This document shows positions 33,909 to 43,065 of a stretch of DNA of 64,000 nucleotides, piece by piece (position 1 is the first letter of the stretch; each line of letters starts with the position of its first letter). Below the pieces are notes generated by a model. It saw only the letters and a program-made list of their open reading frames with translations. It had not been told where the DNA came from and did no database searches. Both the position numbers and the translations under genes were made by a program. Location of the stretch: contig NZ_RYZZ01000007.1 of NCBI RefSeq assembly GCF_003989135.1, forward strand, positions 124,001 to 188,000. The letters run 5' to 3'. Origin of the DNA: Peribacillus cavernae. GTDB taxonomy: Bacteria > Bacillota > Bacilli > Bacillales > DSM-1321.

Positions 33909-35075
33909 ATGCAACCTAAAATTTTTCTTTCTCCGCCGCACATGAGCGGAAACGAACACCAATATATAATGGAAGCATTTGAAACAAATTGGATTGCCCC
34001 TTTAGGACCAAATGTAGATGCATTTGAAAAAGAGATTGTCTCCTATACAGGAGCCAGGGAAGCGATTGCTGTCAGTTCGGGAACAGCAGCGATTCATTTG
34101 GCTCTTTCTTTATTAGGCGTTACAAAAGGAGACAGAGTATTTTGCTCAAGTCTGACGTTTGTCGCAAGTGCAAATCCGATTGTCTATCAGGGGGCTGAGC
34201 CAGTATTTATTGACTCAGAGCCGGAGACCTGGAATATGTCCCCGAAGGCACTAGTCAGAGGGTTGAAGGAAGCGGTTATGGCAGGACGACTGCCTAAAGC
34301 GGTTATCGTTGTAAATCTGTATGGACAGAGTGCGAAAATGGATGAACTTCTTTCCGTTTGTAATCAGTATGATGTTCCAATGATCGAGGATGCAGCTGAA
34401 TCTCTTGGTTCCTCATATAAGGGAAAGGCAAGTGGTTCTTTTGGCAAGTTTGGTATCTTCTCCTTTAATGGGAATAAAATCATAACCACATCCGGCGGCG
34501 GAATGCTTGTATCGAATGATATAGAAGCGATCCAAAGGGCCCGTTTTCTGGCAACCCAGGCCCGCGATCCGGCACCCCACTATCAGCATAGCATTCTCGG
34601 CTACAATTATCGGATGAGTAATATTTTAGCCGGGATTGGCAGGGCACAATTGCAAGTGTTAGAGGACAGGGTTGAAGCCAGAAGACGAATATATAACCAT
34701 TACTACCGGGAACTAAGCCAGATACCTGGTGTACACTTCATGCCAGAATTAGAAAACACGAGGACAAATCGTTGGCTCACAGCGTTAACCATTAAGGTAG
34801 ATGAAGCGAATATATTCGTGAAGCAACTGTTAGCATCCCTGAACGAAAACAATATCGAAGCACGTCCTGTATGGAAGCCGCTTCATTTACAACCGCTTTT
34901 TCAGGGAGTCAAGTATTACCCTCACGATGAAAATGAGCATGTAGCTGAACGTTTATTCCAAACAGGAATATGTCTTCCTTCAGGTTCGAACATGACGGAA
35001 GATGAACAAAACAGAGTCATCGATATTTTTAAAGAGGTATGTGAGGAAGCCCTTACTATCGAAGGAATCGTATGA
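33909..35075 (+). CDS. epsN: EpsN-like sugar aminotransferase (DegT/DnrJ/EryC1/StrS)
   Basis: A 388-residue PLP-dependent aminotransferase with exactly the length of B. subtilis EpsN. PLP site features: SSGTAAIHLAL, VIEDAAESLGSSYKG (given as MIEDAAESLGSSYKG here) and the Schiff-base Lys in SFNGNKIITTSGGG. It converts the EpsC 4-keto product to the 4-amino sugar. AAAGGAGGT lies upstream of ATG 33909. Confidence 0.94.
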   Translation: MQPKIFLSPPHMSGNEHQYIMEAFETNWIAPLGPNVDAFEKEIVSYTGAREAIAVSSGTAAIHLALSLLGVTKGDRVFCSSLTFVASANPIVYQGAEPVFIDSEPETWNMSPKALVRGLKEAVMAGRLPKAVIVVNLYGQSAKMDELLSVCNQYDVPMIEDAAESLGSSYKGKASGSFGKFGIFSFNGNKIITTSGGGMLVSNDIEAIQRARFLATQARDPAPHYQHSILGYNYRMSNILAGIGRAQLQVLEDRVEARRRIYNHYYRELSQIPGVHFMPELENTRTNRWLTALTIKVDEANIFVKQLLASLNENNIEARPVWKPLHLQPLFQGVKYYPHDENEHVAERLFQTGICLPSGSNMTEDEQNRVIDIFKEVCEEALTIEGIV

Positions 35076-35100
35076 TTTCAATAAATAAGAGGTATAAATG

Positions 35101-35445
35101 ATGATTGGGAAAAACATTCAAAGAATCCGAAAAAAAAAAGGACTTACGCTATCTGAGCTTGCCGAACGAGCAAGCATGTCCAAGTCCTACCTAAGCAATA
35201 TTGAACGCAACATAAATCAAAATCCCTCGATACAAGTAATGGAAAAAATATCATTGGTTTTGGATGTGGAATTGAACAGTTTACTCGAAATGCCCCCTGA
35301 ACCACCGGTGCCGTCAGAAAACGATTGGCTCGAATTAGTAACAGAGTTAAAAGAGTCGGGAATGGAGAAAGAACAACTCGAAGAATTTAAAACATTGATT
35401 CAATTTATAAAATGGAAGAATAGGGATGCGGAAGAAAAAGAGTAA
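35101..35445 (+). CDS. sinR: SinR-type transcriptional regulator of matrix genes
   Basis: A 114-residue protein with an N-terminal HTH (MIGKNIQRIRKKKGLTLSEL, residues 1-62) nearly matching B. subtilis SinR (MIGQRIKQYRKEKGYSLSEL), and a C-terminal SinI/SinR interaction domain from about residue 75 (NDWLELVTELKESGMEKEQL). SinR represses eps and tapA operons by binding GTTCTYT sites. AAGAGGT is best spaced for ATG 35101 rather than 35098. In B. subtilis sinR is next to sinI and tasA; here it is inside the exopolysaccharide operon, with no sinI visible in the window. This would give autoregulation through the operon promoter. A second sinR elsewhere in the genome cannot be excluded. Confidence 0.88.
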   Translation: MIGKNIQRIRKKKGLTLSELAERASMSKSYLSNIERNINQNPSIQVMEKISLVLDVELNSLLEMPPEPPVPSENDWLELVTELKESGMEKEQLEEFKTLIQFIKWKNRDAEEKE

Positions 35446-35495
35446 GACCATAGGATATCTTTTGAATGTATTTACAAAACAAATGGGAGATATAA

Positions 35496-36650
35496 ATGGA
35501 TAATATAAAGCCAATAAAGATTCTTCATGTTGTTGGGGCGATGAATCGTGCAGGAACTGAAACAATGTTAATGAATCTATACAGAAACATGAATCGTGAA
35601 AAAGTTCAGTTTGACTTTATTTCGTATAGTCAAGAAGATGCTGAGTATGATCTTGAAATTAGAAAGCTTGGCGGAAGAGTCATCAAGCTCTCGAAAACAC
35701 TTTCAATTAAAGAAATTTATGATGCTATAAAGCAATATGGTCCTTATGAAGCAGTGCATTCGCATACATTGTTCCATTGCGGGATTGCCAATATGGCGGC
35801 ACGGTTAGCTGGTGTAAAAATAAGAGTGGCACATGCACATACAACTTTAGACAAAAGTGATCGTTTTACAAGAAAATTATACATTCGATTAATGCGTTAT
35901 ACGATCAACACCTTTTCAACAAATTTATTAGCGTGCAGTAATGAAGCGGGACGATATTTATTTGGAGAAAAAAGACTAACCAACATTAAATACTCATATT
36001 TTCCTAATGTAATCGATTATTCATTATTTTTAAAAGACCGAAGCAAAGATGTGAGAAAATTTAAAGTTGAAGAAGGTCTCGGTAATAGTCTAGTTATCGG
36101 GCATATTGGAAGGTTCATAGAAGCGAAAAATCATCCGTTTTTATTACAAATACTGAAGAGTGCTATAAAAAGTGATCCTACAATTAAGTTGATGTTAGTT
36201 GGAGATGGAGACGTAAGGGAACAAATTGAAGAAGCGGCTAAAAAAGAAGGTATTTATGCCAATATTCGATTTGTTGGCATAAGAACTGATATACCAATTA
36301 TGCTGCGCAGTATGGATATATTTGTTTTTCCATCCTTATATGAAGGTTTGGGTTTGGTGTTACTAGAAGCACAGGCGAGTGGAGTGCCATGTGTAGTATC
36401 TGAAGCTATCCAGCCTGAGGCGGACTTGGAAATAGGCTTAGTTTCTAAGCTTTCGTTAGCAGATAGTCCTGAGGTTTGGGCTGATAAAATATTGGAACTG
36501 GCAAATAAAAAGGAAAAAAACACAAATAAGATTATCGATAGCTTTGAGAGAAGCGGGTATTCCTTACCATTAGGAATTTCAAAATTAATGAAAATATATA
36601 AACTACACGATGGAGGAGTATATGAAAAATATATTGATCGCCTCCTTTGA
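35496..36650 (+). CDS. GT4 glycosyltransferase, EpsF paralogue
   Basis: A 384-residue GT4 enzyme. Its N-terminus (ILHVVGAMNRAGTETMLMNL) and E-x7-E motif (EGLGLVLLEA) are close to the EpsF homologue at 28207, so the two probably arose by duplication. GGGAG precedes ATG 35496, and it overlaps the next gene by 29 bases. Confidence 0.85.
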   Translation: MDNIKPIKILHVVGAMNRAGTETMLMNLYRNMNREKVQFDFISYSQEDAEYDLEIRKLGGRVIKLSKTLSIKEIYDAIKQYGPYEAVHSHTLFHCGIANMAARLAGVKIRVAHAHTTLDKSDRFTRKLYIRLMRYTINTFSTNLLACSNEAGRYLFGEKRLTNIKYSYFPNVIDYSLFLKDRSKDVRKFKVEEGLGNSLVIGHIGRFIEAKNHPFLLQILKSAIKSDPTIKLMLVGDGDVREQIEEAAKKEGIYANIRFVGIRTDIPIMLRSMDIFVFPSLYEGLGLVLLEAQASGVPCVVSEAIQPEADLEIGLVSKLSLADSPEVWADKILELANKKEKNTNKIIDSFERSGYSLPLGISKLMKIYKLHDGGVYEKYIDRLL

Positions 36651-37800
36651 TATGGAAGTTGGAGGAGTCGAAAGAAGTCTTATCAGTATGCTGAGTAACT
36701 TTGATTATAAAAGTCACCATATCGATCTGATGTTATATAGCCATACAGGCGACTTTATGAATCTGCTCCCTAGTCAACCAAATTTACTGGAAGAATCAAA
36801 AACCTATAAAACCTTCAGAATGTCGATAGGGGAAATTTTTAAAACTGGAAAATTACCATTAGGACTGGCAAGGCTGCTGGCAAAGTATAGAGCAAGCTTG
36901 AATCAAACTTCTGAAACTGGATATAAGCAGATGCAATATATGTGGAAATATTCCTTACCTTTTTTACCGAGGCATGAGAAAAAATACGATATCGCAATAA
37001 GTTATTTATGGCCCCATTATTTTGTTGCAGATAAGGTCGAAGCTAAAACGAAAATAGCCTGGATACATACTGACTTTTCTACAGTAGAAACTGATACAAA
37101 ATTAGATATTGAAATGTGGAATAAATTCGACTCTATTGTAGCTGTATCAGAAGAATGCAGAAATACATTTATTCAAAAATATCCTACACTAATAAACAAG
37201 GTCATTGTTCTTGAAAATATTACATCTCCCGAATTGGTTAAGGCTTTAGCTAATGAAAAAGTCGAAAATCCACTTACCAATGATCTAAGATTTAAAATTA
37301 TAACAGTGGCGAGATTATCCCATGCAAAGGGAATCGATAAGGCTGTTAAAGCGTTAAAACGATTAAAGGATAGAGGTTATAACGATATAGCATGGTATGT
37401 AGTCGGCTATGGAGGAGAAGAAATAAAGATTAAAGAATTAATTACTCAAAACGGTTTAGAAAACCAGTTCATTCTGTTAGGAAAAAAAACGAACCCCTAC
37501 CCCTATATGAAGGCAGCAAATTTATATGTTCAACCATCTCGGTATGAAGGAAAAGCAGTAACAGTAAGTGAGGCCCAAATCCTTTCTAAATCGGTTCTGA
37601 TTACTAACTATCCGACTGCGCAAAGTCAAGTCCGTAATGGATTTGATGGGTTAATATGTGAGTTGTCAACTGATGGAATTGCGGATGGGATTGAAAGATT
37701 ATATAAAGATTTTGATTTAAGAAAACACCTCGAGAATAACTGTAAAAGCACAGACTACAGCAACAATATGGAACTTGAAAAATTGTACAGTTTGGTTTAG
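36622..37800 (+). CDS. GT4 family glycosyltransferase
   Basis: A 392-residue GT4 enzyme (start ATG 36622 with GGAGGAG upstream; ATG 36610 in frame overlaps this site). Features: an N-terminal strand NILIASFDMEVGGVERSL, a nucleotide-sugar domain with ARLSHAKGIDKAV, and NPYPYMKAANLYVQPSRYEG followed by the second Glu of E-x7-E. It shares its architecture with the genes at 40626 and 41832, forming a family of three paralogues. Confidence 0.85.
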   Translation: MKNILIASFDMEVGGVERSLISMLSNFDYKSHHIDLMLYSHTGDFMNLLPSQPNLLEESKTYKTFRMSIGEIFKTGKLPLGLARLLAKYRASLNQTSETGYKQMQYMWKYSLPFLPRHEKKYDIAISYLWPHYFVADKVEAKTKIAWIHTDFSTVETDTKLDIEMWNKFDSIVAVSEECRNTFIQKYPTLINKVIVLENITSPELVKALANEKVENPLTNDLRFKIITVARLSHAKGIDKAVKALKRLKDRGYNDIAWYVVGYGGEEIKIKELITQNGLENQFILLGKKTNPYPYMKAANLYVQPSRYEGKAVTVSEAQILSKSVLITNYPTAQSQVRNGFDGLICELSTDGIADGIERLYKDFDLRKHLENNCKSTDYSNNMELEKLYSLV

Positions 37801-37812
37801 GGGGGACAATAC

Positions 37813-38853
37813 ATGTTACAAGAGGGAAAAGTTAGCGTTGTTGTCCCTATTTTTAAAGTGGAAAAATATCTTCATAGATGTGTAGACAGCATTATTGATC
37901 AATCATACAAGAATATAGAGATTATCTTAGTAGATGATGGATCTCCGGATAACTGTGGAAGTATTGCAGATCAATATGGGGAAACTGAATCGAGAATAAA
38001 GGTTATACACAAAAGAAATGGAGGATTGTCTGATGCTAGAAATCATGGGCTGAAACATGTGACAGGAGAATTTACTGTTTTTGTGGATAGTGATGATTGG
38101 CTGGAAATGAGCATGATTGAGAACCTGGTGAAAAATAGCTGGAAATATAAAGCTGATGTTGTCCAATCGGGTTTTTTTTATGCCTATGAAGAAAAGTTAC
38201 TTTTCGATAATAGATATCATTCAAAAAATGGTGAACCTGAACTTTTAACTAAGGAAACATTGATGTATGAGTTGGTTAGTAATGAAAAGGTTAAAAACTT
38301 CGCTTGGGGTAAGTTATATAAAACAAAAATTATCAGGGACATACCCTTTGAAAAAGGAGTTTTATTTGAAGATGTATTCTGGGCTCATAAAGTTATGCAT
38401 CAGGTTAATACCTTCCTTATTTTACATCAACCATTGTACAACTATTACCAACGAAGTGACAGCATCGTCGCGACTTATACTCCAAGAAACCTCGATATAA
38501 TCAGGGGATTAAAAGAAAGACATGGGTTTATTGAGGAATTTTATAAAGAATTAACGGATGAATCATATAAGGCTATTTTAAAAATGAGTTTGATCCACTA
38601 TAACCTATTGTTAAGGAACAGAAAAATAGATCATGGCGGTCTATACCGGAAAGAAATCCAATCGTACATTTCAACTAACTATAGCAAGTTAAAAAAAGCT
38701 GTTAAAAACGAAAAGCAGTTAACACAGCAATTGCATTTATTCTCATTACATCCTTACCTCAATGTTCTTTATCTGGGATTAGGAAAAGGGCTAAAGACAT
38801 TGAAAATTCTACCACAACCAGATGGATTGGAGCTGGTAAAGATTAAACAGTGA
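37813..38853 (+). CDS. GT2 glycosyltransferase, EpsJ-like
   Basis: A 346-residue GT-A enzyme with VSVVVPIFKVEKYLHRCVD, LVDDGSPDNCG, NGGLSDARNHG and the DxD motif in VFVDSDDWLE. Length and layout resemble B. subtilis EpsJ (about 344 residues), though GT2 families are too similar to be certain of orthology. GGGGGG precedes ATG 37813. Confidence 0.83.
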   Translation: MLQEGKVSVVVPIFKVEKYLHRCVDSIIDQSYKNIEIILVDDGSPDNCGSIADQYGETESRIKVIHKRNGGLSDARNHGLKHVTGEFTVFVDSDDWLEMSMIENLVKNSWKYKADVVQSGFFYAYEEKLLFDNRYHSKNGEPELLTKETLMYELVSNEKVKNFAWGKLYKTKIIRDIPFEKGVLFEDVFWAHKVMHQVNTFLILHQPLYNYYQRSDSIVATYTPRNLDIIRGLKERHGFIEEFYKELTDESYKAILKMSLIHYNLLLRNRKIDHGGLYRKEIQSYISTNYSKLKKAVKNEKQLTQQLHLFSLHPYLNVLYLGLGKGLKTLKILPQPDGLELVKIKQ

Positions 38854-38871
38854 AAGGAGCAATTAAATGGA

Positions 38872-40056
38872 ATGATATTTATGGCCAGCGTTAAGAAGAG
38901 TATAACCTTAGCCATTATTTATATTTTTAACTGCTTTCCTATTAAGAAAAATAAAATTTTTATGTTCAGTTATTATGGCAGCCAATATGGATGCAATCCA
39001 AAATATATTTCAGATTATATTTCACAAAATTCTCCCAAAAACAAATTTGATGTGGTATGGGCTTTCAATGATCCGGAATCAAGGATAAATATGACTAGCT
39101 TTAGAAAAGTAAAGATAATGTCTTTAAGGTATTTTTATGAATTATCCACTTCAAAGATTGTCATTACGAATTTTAGAACAACCGATTTGTATGTAAAGAG
39201 AAGAAATCAATTTTACATACAAACTTGGCATAGTTCTTTACGTTTAAAACAAATAGAAAAGGATGCAGAAAGCTTATTACCCTCCGATTATGTTCAAATG
39301 GCTAAAAATGATTCGTTGAAATGTGATTTATTACTATCTGGATGTAAATATAGTACCGAAATTTTCAAAAGAGCTTTTTGGTATGATGGTGAAATTTTCG
39401 AGCATGGTACACCTCGTAATGATGTGCTTTTTCAAAATAACTTAAGTAGGAAAGGTGAAATTTTTGAGAAACTTAACGTGCCTTATAGCAGTAAGGTTAT
39501 TTTATATGCTCCAACATTTAGAAAGGATAATAACCTGGAAGTTTATAATCTAGACTTCTCAAAGATATCCAAAAAGTTAAAAGGTAAATTTGGAGGGGAG
39601 TGGATCGTTTTAGTTAAGTTACATCCACACTTAATCTCCAAATCCAGTCAATTAATTTATGAGGAAAATGTTCTAGATGTAACTGATTATGATGACATAC
39701 AAGAATTGCTGACTATTTCTGACGTGTTAATTACTGATTATTCATCGCTTATGTTTGACTATTCATTAACCAGGCGCCCGTGCTTTCTATATGTACCTGA
39801 TGTTAAGGAATACATAAGTCAAGATAGAAATTTATATTTTGATTTGATGGAGCTTCCTTTTATCAGTGCTACAAGTAATAGGGACTTAATAAATAAAATA
39901 GAAAATTTTCATTATGAAGAATATAAGAATGGTTTAAATGAATTCTCTAAACGTATTGGTTCTTTCGAGGATGGAAGGGCCTGTGAATATTTATTAAGAC
40001 GGATAGATAAAATTTGTTTTAGTGAAAAAAGGAGTGAGCATTATGAAGCAGTATAA
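38872..40056 (+). CDS. CDP-glycerol:poly(glycerophosphate) glycerophosphotransferase family protein (TagB/TarF-like)
   Basis: A 394-residue protein with the family motifs ...YIQTWHSSLRLKQIE, FEHGTPRNDVLF, ILYAPTFRKD and LLTISDVLITDYSSLMFDYS. These enzymes transfer glycerol-3-phosphate from CDP-glycerol onto a lipid-linked sugar. The next gene makes CDP-glycerol, so the exopolysaccharide repeat or an associated teichoic-acid-like polymer is probably decorated with glycerol phosphate. Confidence 0.85.
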   Translation: MIFMASVKKSITLAIIYIFNCFPIKKNKIFMFSYYGSQYGCNPKYISDYISQNSPKNKFDVVWAFNDPESRINMTSFRKVKIMSLRYFYELSTSKIVITNFRTTDLYVKRRNQFYIQTWHSSLRLKQIEKDAESLLPSDYVQMAKNDSLKCDLLLSGCKYSTEIFKRAFWYDGEIFEHGTPRNDVLFQNNLSRKGEIFEKLNVPYSSKVILYAPTFRKDNNLEVYNLDFSKISKKLKGKFGGEWIVLVKLHPHLISKSSQLIYEENVLDVTDYDDIQELLTISDVLITDYSSLMFDYSLTRRPCFLYVPDVKEYISQDRNLYFDLMELPFISATSNRDLINKIENFHYEEYKNGLNEFSKRIGSFEDGRACEYLLRRIDKICFSEKRSEHYEAV

Positions 40057-40459
40057 AGTGGGATATACAACAGGTGTGTTTGATTTATTTCATGTGGGAC
40101 ATCTGAACATTTTAAAAAAGGCAAAGGAACAATGTGAATTTCTTATTGTTGGTGTTAGTACAGATGATTTAGTGATGGCATACAAAAATAAACCACCCAT
40201 CATTTCACATATGGATAGAACGGCTATAGTGAAAGGGATTAAATATGTCGATCAAGTTATTCCCCAAACTAATAGAAATAAAATCTTAGCGTGGGAGCGA
40301 TTGAACTTTGACGTTATGTTTGTTGGTGACGATTGGAAAGGAAATGCTCTTTTTATGGAAGTTGAAATTAAATTCAACAAGATAGGCGTAGATATAGTTT
40401 ATTTTCCATACACACAAGATATATCCTCAACAATTGTCAAAGAGAAAATAAAATTATAA
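40043..40459 (+). CDS. glycerol-3-phosphate cytidylyltransferase (TagD-like)
   Basis: A 138-residue nucleotidyltransferase: GYTTGVFDLFHVGHLNIL with the HxGH motif, GVSTDDLV, and WKGNALFMEVE in the second half; the usual RTEGIST near the C-terminus reads TQDISSTIV. It makes CDP-glycerol from CTP and glycerol-3-phosphate. ATG 40043 overlaps the upstream gene, with AAAAGGAGTGAG as ribosome site. Confidence 0.9.
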   Translation: MKQYKVGYTTGVFDLFHVGHLNILKKAKEQCEFLIVGVSTDDLVMAYKNKPPIISHMDRTAIVKGIKYVDQVIPQTNRNKILAWERLNFDVMFVGDDWKGNALFMEVEIKFNKIGVDIVYFPYTQDISSTIVKEKIKL

Positions 40460-40625
40460 TAGAACGGAATAATGAACGTATGAAAACTAGCAATAAGTAT
40501 TATTGTTCCTCTACTATCAAGCTTTTTTTAATAAAGCTGAAAGTTATCCTGTTATCCTTTGAAGAATGTCGAACAGGAGAGAAACTAAGATTTTAAATTT
40601 ATAAAAGGTGAAGTGAGATTATATT

Positions 40626-41816
40626 ATGAAAAAAAGTCTCTTATTTGTTATAGACTCATTAGACGTTGCAGGAGCAGAAAAGAGTTTAGTTACACTGCTT
40701 TCATTGATAGACTTCTCTAAATATAAAGTAGACCTTATGTTGTTTTCACATGGAAAGTTGCTTGAAGAACTGGTACCAATCGAAGTAAATACTTTACCTC
40801 CATTAAATTACACTAGGTTTTCGAATATCGATTTAAAGAAAGCTTTGATAAGATCCGTAGCACAAGGGAATATTAAGATGCTCTATTCAAGAATAAAATA
40901 TTCAGTAAATATACGCCGGAGAAAATATAGTAACCCAGAAAAGGCAAGGATATTCTGGGAAAGTGTCTCAAATGTCATTGAAAGTAACCCTAAAACTTAT
41001 GACATCGCGATTAGTTATGCACAAGGTATTCCTACTTTTTATGTAGCGGAAAAAGTTAAAGCAAAGAAAAAGTTTGCCTGGGTGAATGTAAGTTATAGAT
41101 TGAACAAAAAAAATAAAGAGTTTCAAAGAAAATTCTATGATAATTATAATAAAGTAGTTGCTGTATCCGATTCTACGAAAGAAGTATTCCTAGAAACATT
41201 TCCCATTTATTCAGACAAAGTTGAAGTTATATATGATATAAATAATCCTGATTTCATTTCCAAAATGGCTGACATAGGTCCTTCATTTAAAGACCAGTTT
41301 GATGGAATCAGGATTTTAACCATTGGGAGGTTGGCCTATCAAAAAGGATATGATATTGCAGTAGATGCCTGTAAAAAGCTTAAAGAAAAAGGCATAAAGT
41401 TTAGGTGGTACTCATTAGGAAAAGGTCCCTTGGCGAAGGAAATTGAAGAGATAATAATTGAAAATGGTTTACAAGAGAATTTTGTGCTCTTAGGTGTTAA
41501 AGCGAATCCATATCCCTATATAAAAAACTCCGATATATATGTTCAAACATCTAGGTTTGAAGGTTTCGGGCTGGCTATTGCAGAAGCCAGAATGCTTAAC
41601 GTACCAGTGGTTACTACACGTTTCGATGCGGTATATAACCAAATGATCGAAGAGAAAAACGGTCTGGTTGTTGATATGCATGCAGATGCTGTTTGTGATG
41701 GTATTATAAGAGTAATAAAGGACGAAGAACTGAGAGGAAATATTGTTAAATACCTACATGCTGAGAAAAAAGGTAACATGGAAGAAATAGAAAAATTTTA
41801 TCAACTAATAGGATGA
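40626..41816 (+). CDS. GT4 family glycosyltransferase
   Basis: A 396-residue GT4 enzyme beginning MKKSLLFVIDSLDVAGAEKS with a C-terminal domain LTIGRLAYQKGYDIAVDACK and NPYPYIKNSDIYVQTSRFEG (E-x7-E intact). A 166-base gap precedes it with no clear promoter. It is a paralogue of the genes at 36622 and 41832. Confidence 0.85.
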   Translation: MKKSLLFVIDSLDVAGAEKSLVTLLSLIDFSKYKVDLMLFSHGKLLEELVPIEVNTLPPLNYTRFSNIDLKKALIRSVAQGNIKMLYSRIKYSVNIRRRKYSNPEKARIFWESVSNVIESNPKTYDIAISYAQGIPTFYVAEKVKAKKKFAWVNVSYRLNKKNKEFQRKFYDNYNKVVAVSDSTKEVFLETFPIYSDKVEVIYDINNPDFISKMADIGPSFKDQFDGIRILTIGRLAYQKGYDIAVDACKKLKEKGIKFRWYSLGKGPLAKEIEEIIIENGLQENFVLLGVKANPYPYIKNSDIYVQTSRFEGFGLAIAEARMLNVPVVTTRFDAVYNQMIEEKNGLVVDMHADAVCDGIIRVIKDEELRGNIVKYLHAEKKGNMEEIEKFYQLIG

Positions 41817-41831
41817 AAGTGAGCAATACTC

Positions 41832-43022
41832 ATGAAGAAAAAAATAGTATTCATGGTTATAAATATGAACGTAGGAGGAACTGAAAAGGCTTTACTCAAT
41901 ATGATTTCGGAGATGCATAAAGATGAATATGATATTACCATTTTGATGTTAGAAAAGTATGGTGGATTTTTAGATTCTATACCAAGCGGAGTTCATGTAG
42001 AGTATCTAGAAGGATACGAAAAGATAAAAGGGATTTTGAACAAGCCGCCCAAACAAACGGCTCTAAACTTTCTTAGAAACGGCAAAATAACAAAAGGTTT
42101 AAATATTATCTTTTTTCACGTGCTATCCAAGCTTTTTAATGACAAAACTATTTTCTTTAAGTATCTCATGAGACACGTTCCGGATATTAAAAATGAATAT
42201 GATATCGCTGTAGCTTATGCAGGTCCGATGGACTTCATAAGCTATTTTGTTGCAAAGAAAATAAAAGCTAAAAAGAAAATTCAATGGATTCATTTTGATA
42301 TTACGAAGATAGGTTTTGATCAAAACTTTGCATCAAAGGTGTACAGAAAATTTGATAAGATCTTTATTGTATCCGAGGAAGCTAGAAAAAAGCTGGTTAA
42401 AGCAGTACCCATAATAAAAGAGAAATTAGAAGTTTTTTACAATATAGTGTCTCCGGAAATAATCCTTAGCCAATCAGGACAGGGCAAGGGGTTTAGTGAT
42501 GATTTTGATGGTATTAGGATTTTAACGGTTGGCAGGTTAACAACTGAAAAAGGCATTGATCTGGCGATACATGCATTGGCACTTTTGATAAAAGACGGAT
42601 ACAAAGTTAAGTGGTATTGCTTAGGGGAAGGAAGTTCCAGAAGAAAATATGAAACCTTAATTAAAGAGAATAATCTTCAAGATAAATTTATTTTATTAGG
42701 TTCAGACCCTAATCCGTATCCCTACATGGATCAATGTGATATATATGTTCAACCTTCTAGGCACGAATGATATTGCATTACACTAGCAGAAGCCAGATGT
42801 TTAAAGAAACCAATAGTAACCACTAATTTCACAGGTGCAAAAGAACAAATTATAGATAGGAAAAATGGACTTATTGTTAATATTAATGAGATAGAAATAT
42901 ATAAGGCTATAAAAAGGTTAATAGATAATAATGAGTTATGCAATGTATTTTCAGAAAATTTAGCTGTGGGAAAATTCGATTCTAGCATGGAAATGAATAA
43001 AATATATGAACTATTAGCATAA
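41832..43022 (+). pseudogene. GT4 glycosyltransferase interrupted by one in-frame stop
   Basis: The frame encodes a full-length GT4 enzyme (about 396 codons) except for TGA at 42768-42770, after QPSRHE. Downstream in the same frame the protein continues with YCITLAEARCLKKPIVTT and runs to TAA 43020-43022. In paralogues this position is Gly (SRYEG, SRFEG), so a single G-to-T change GGA to TGA explains it. The stop falls inside the E-x7-E motif, which removes the second Glu and the last 84 residues, so a truncated product should be inactive. The mutation looks recent because the rest of the frame is intact. Confidence 0.88.
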
Positions 43023-43065
43023 ATAAATATGAAGCATAGAGTTATTTTAAATAGGGAGGTATAGA

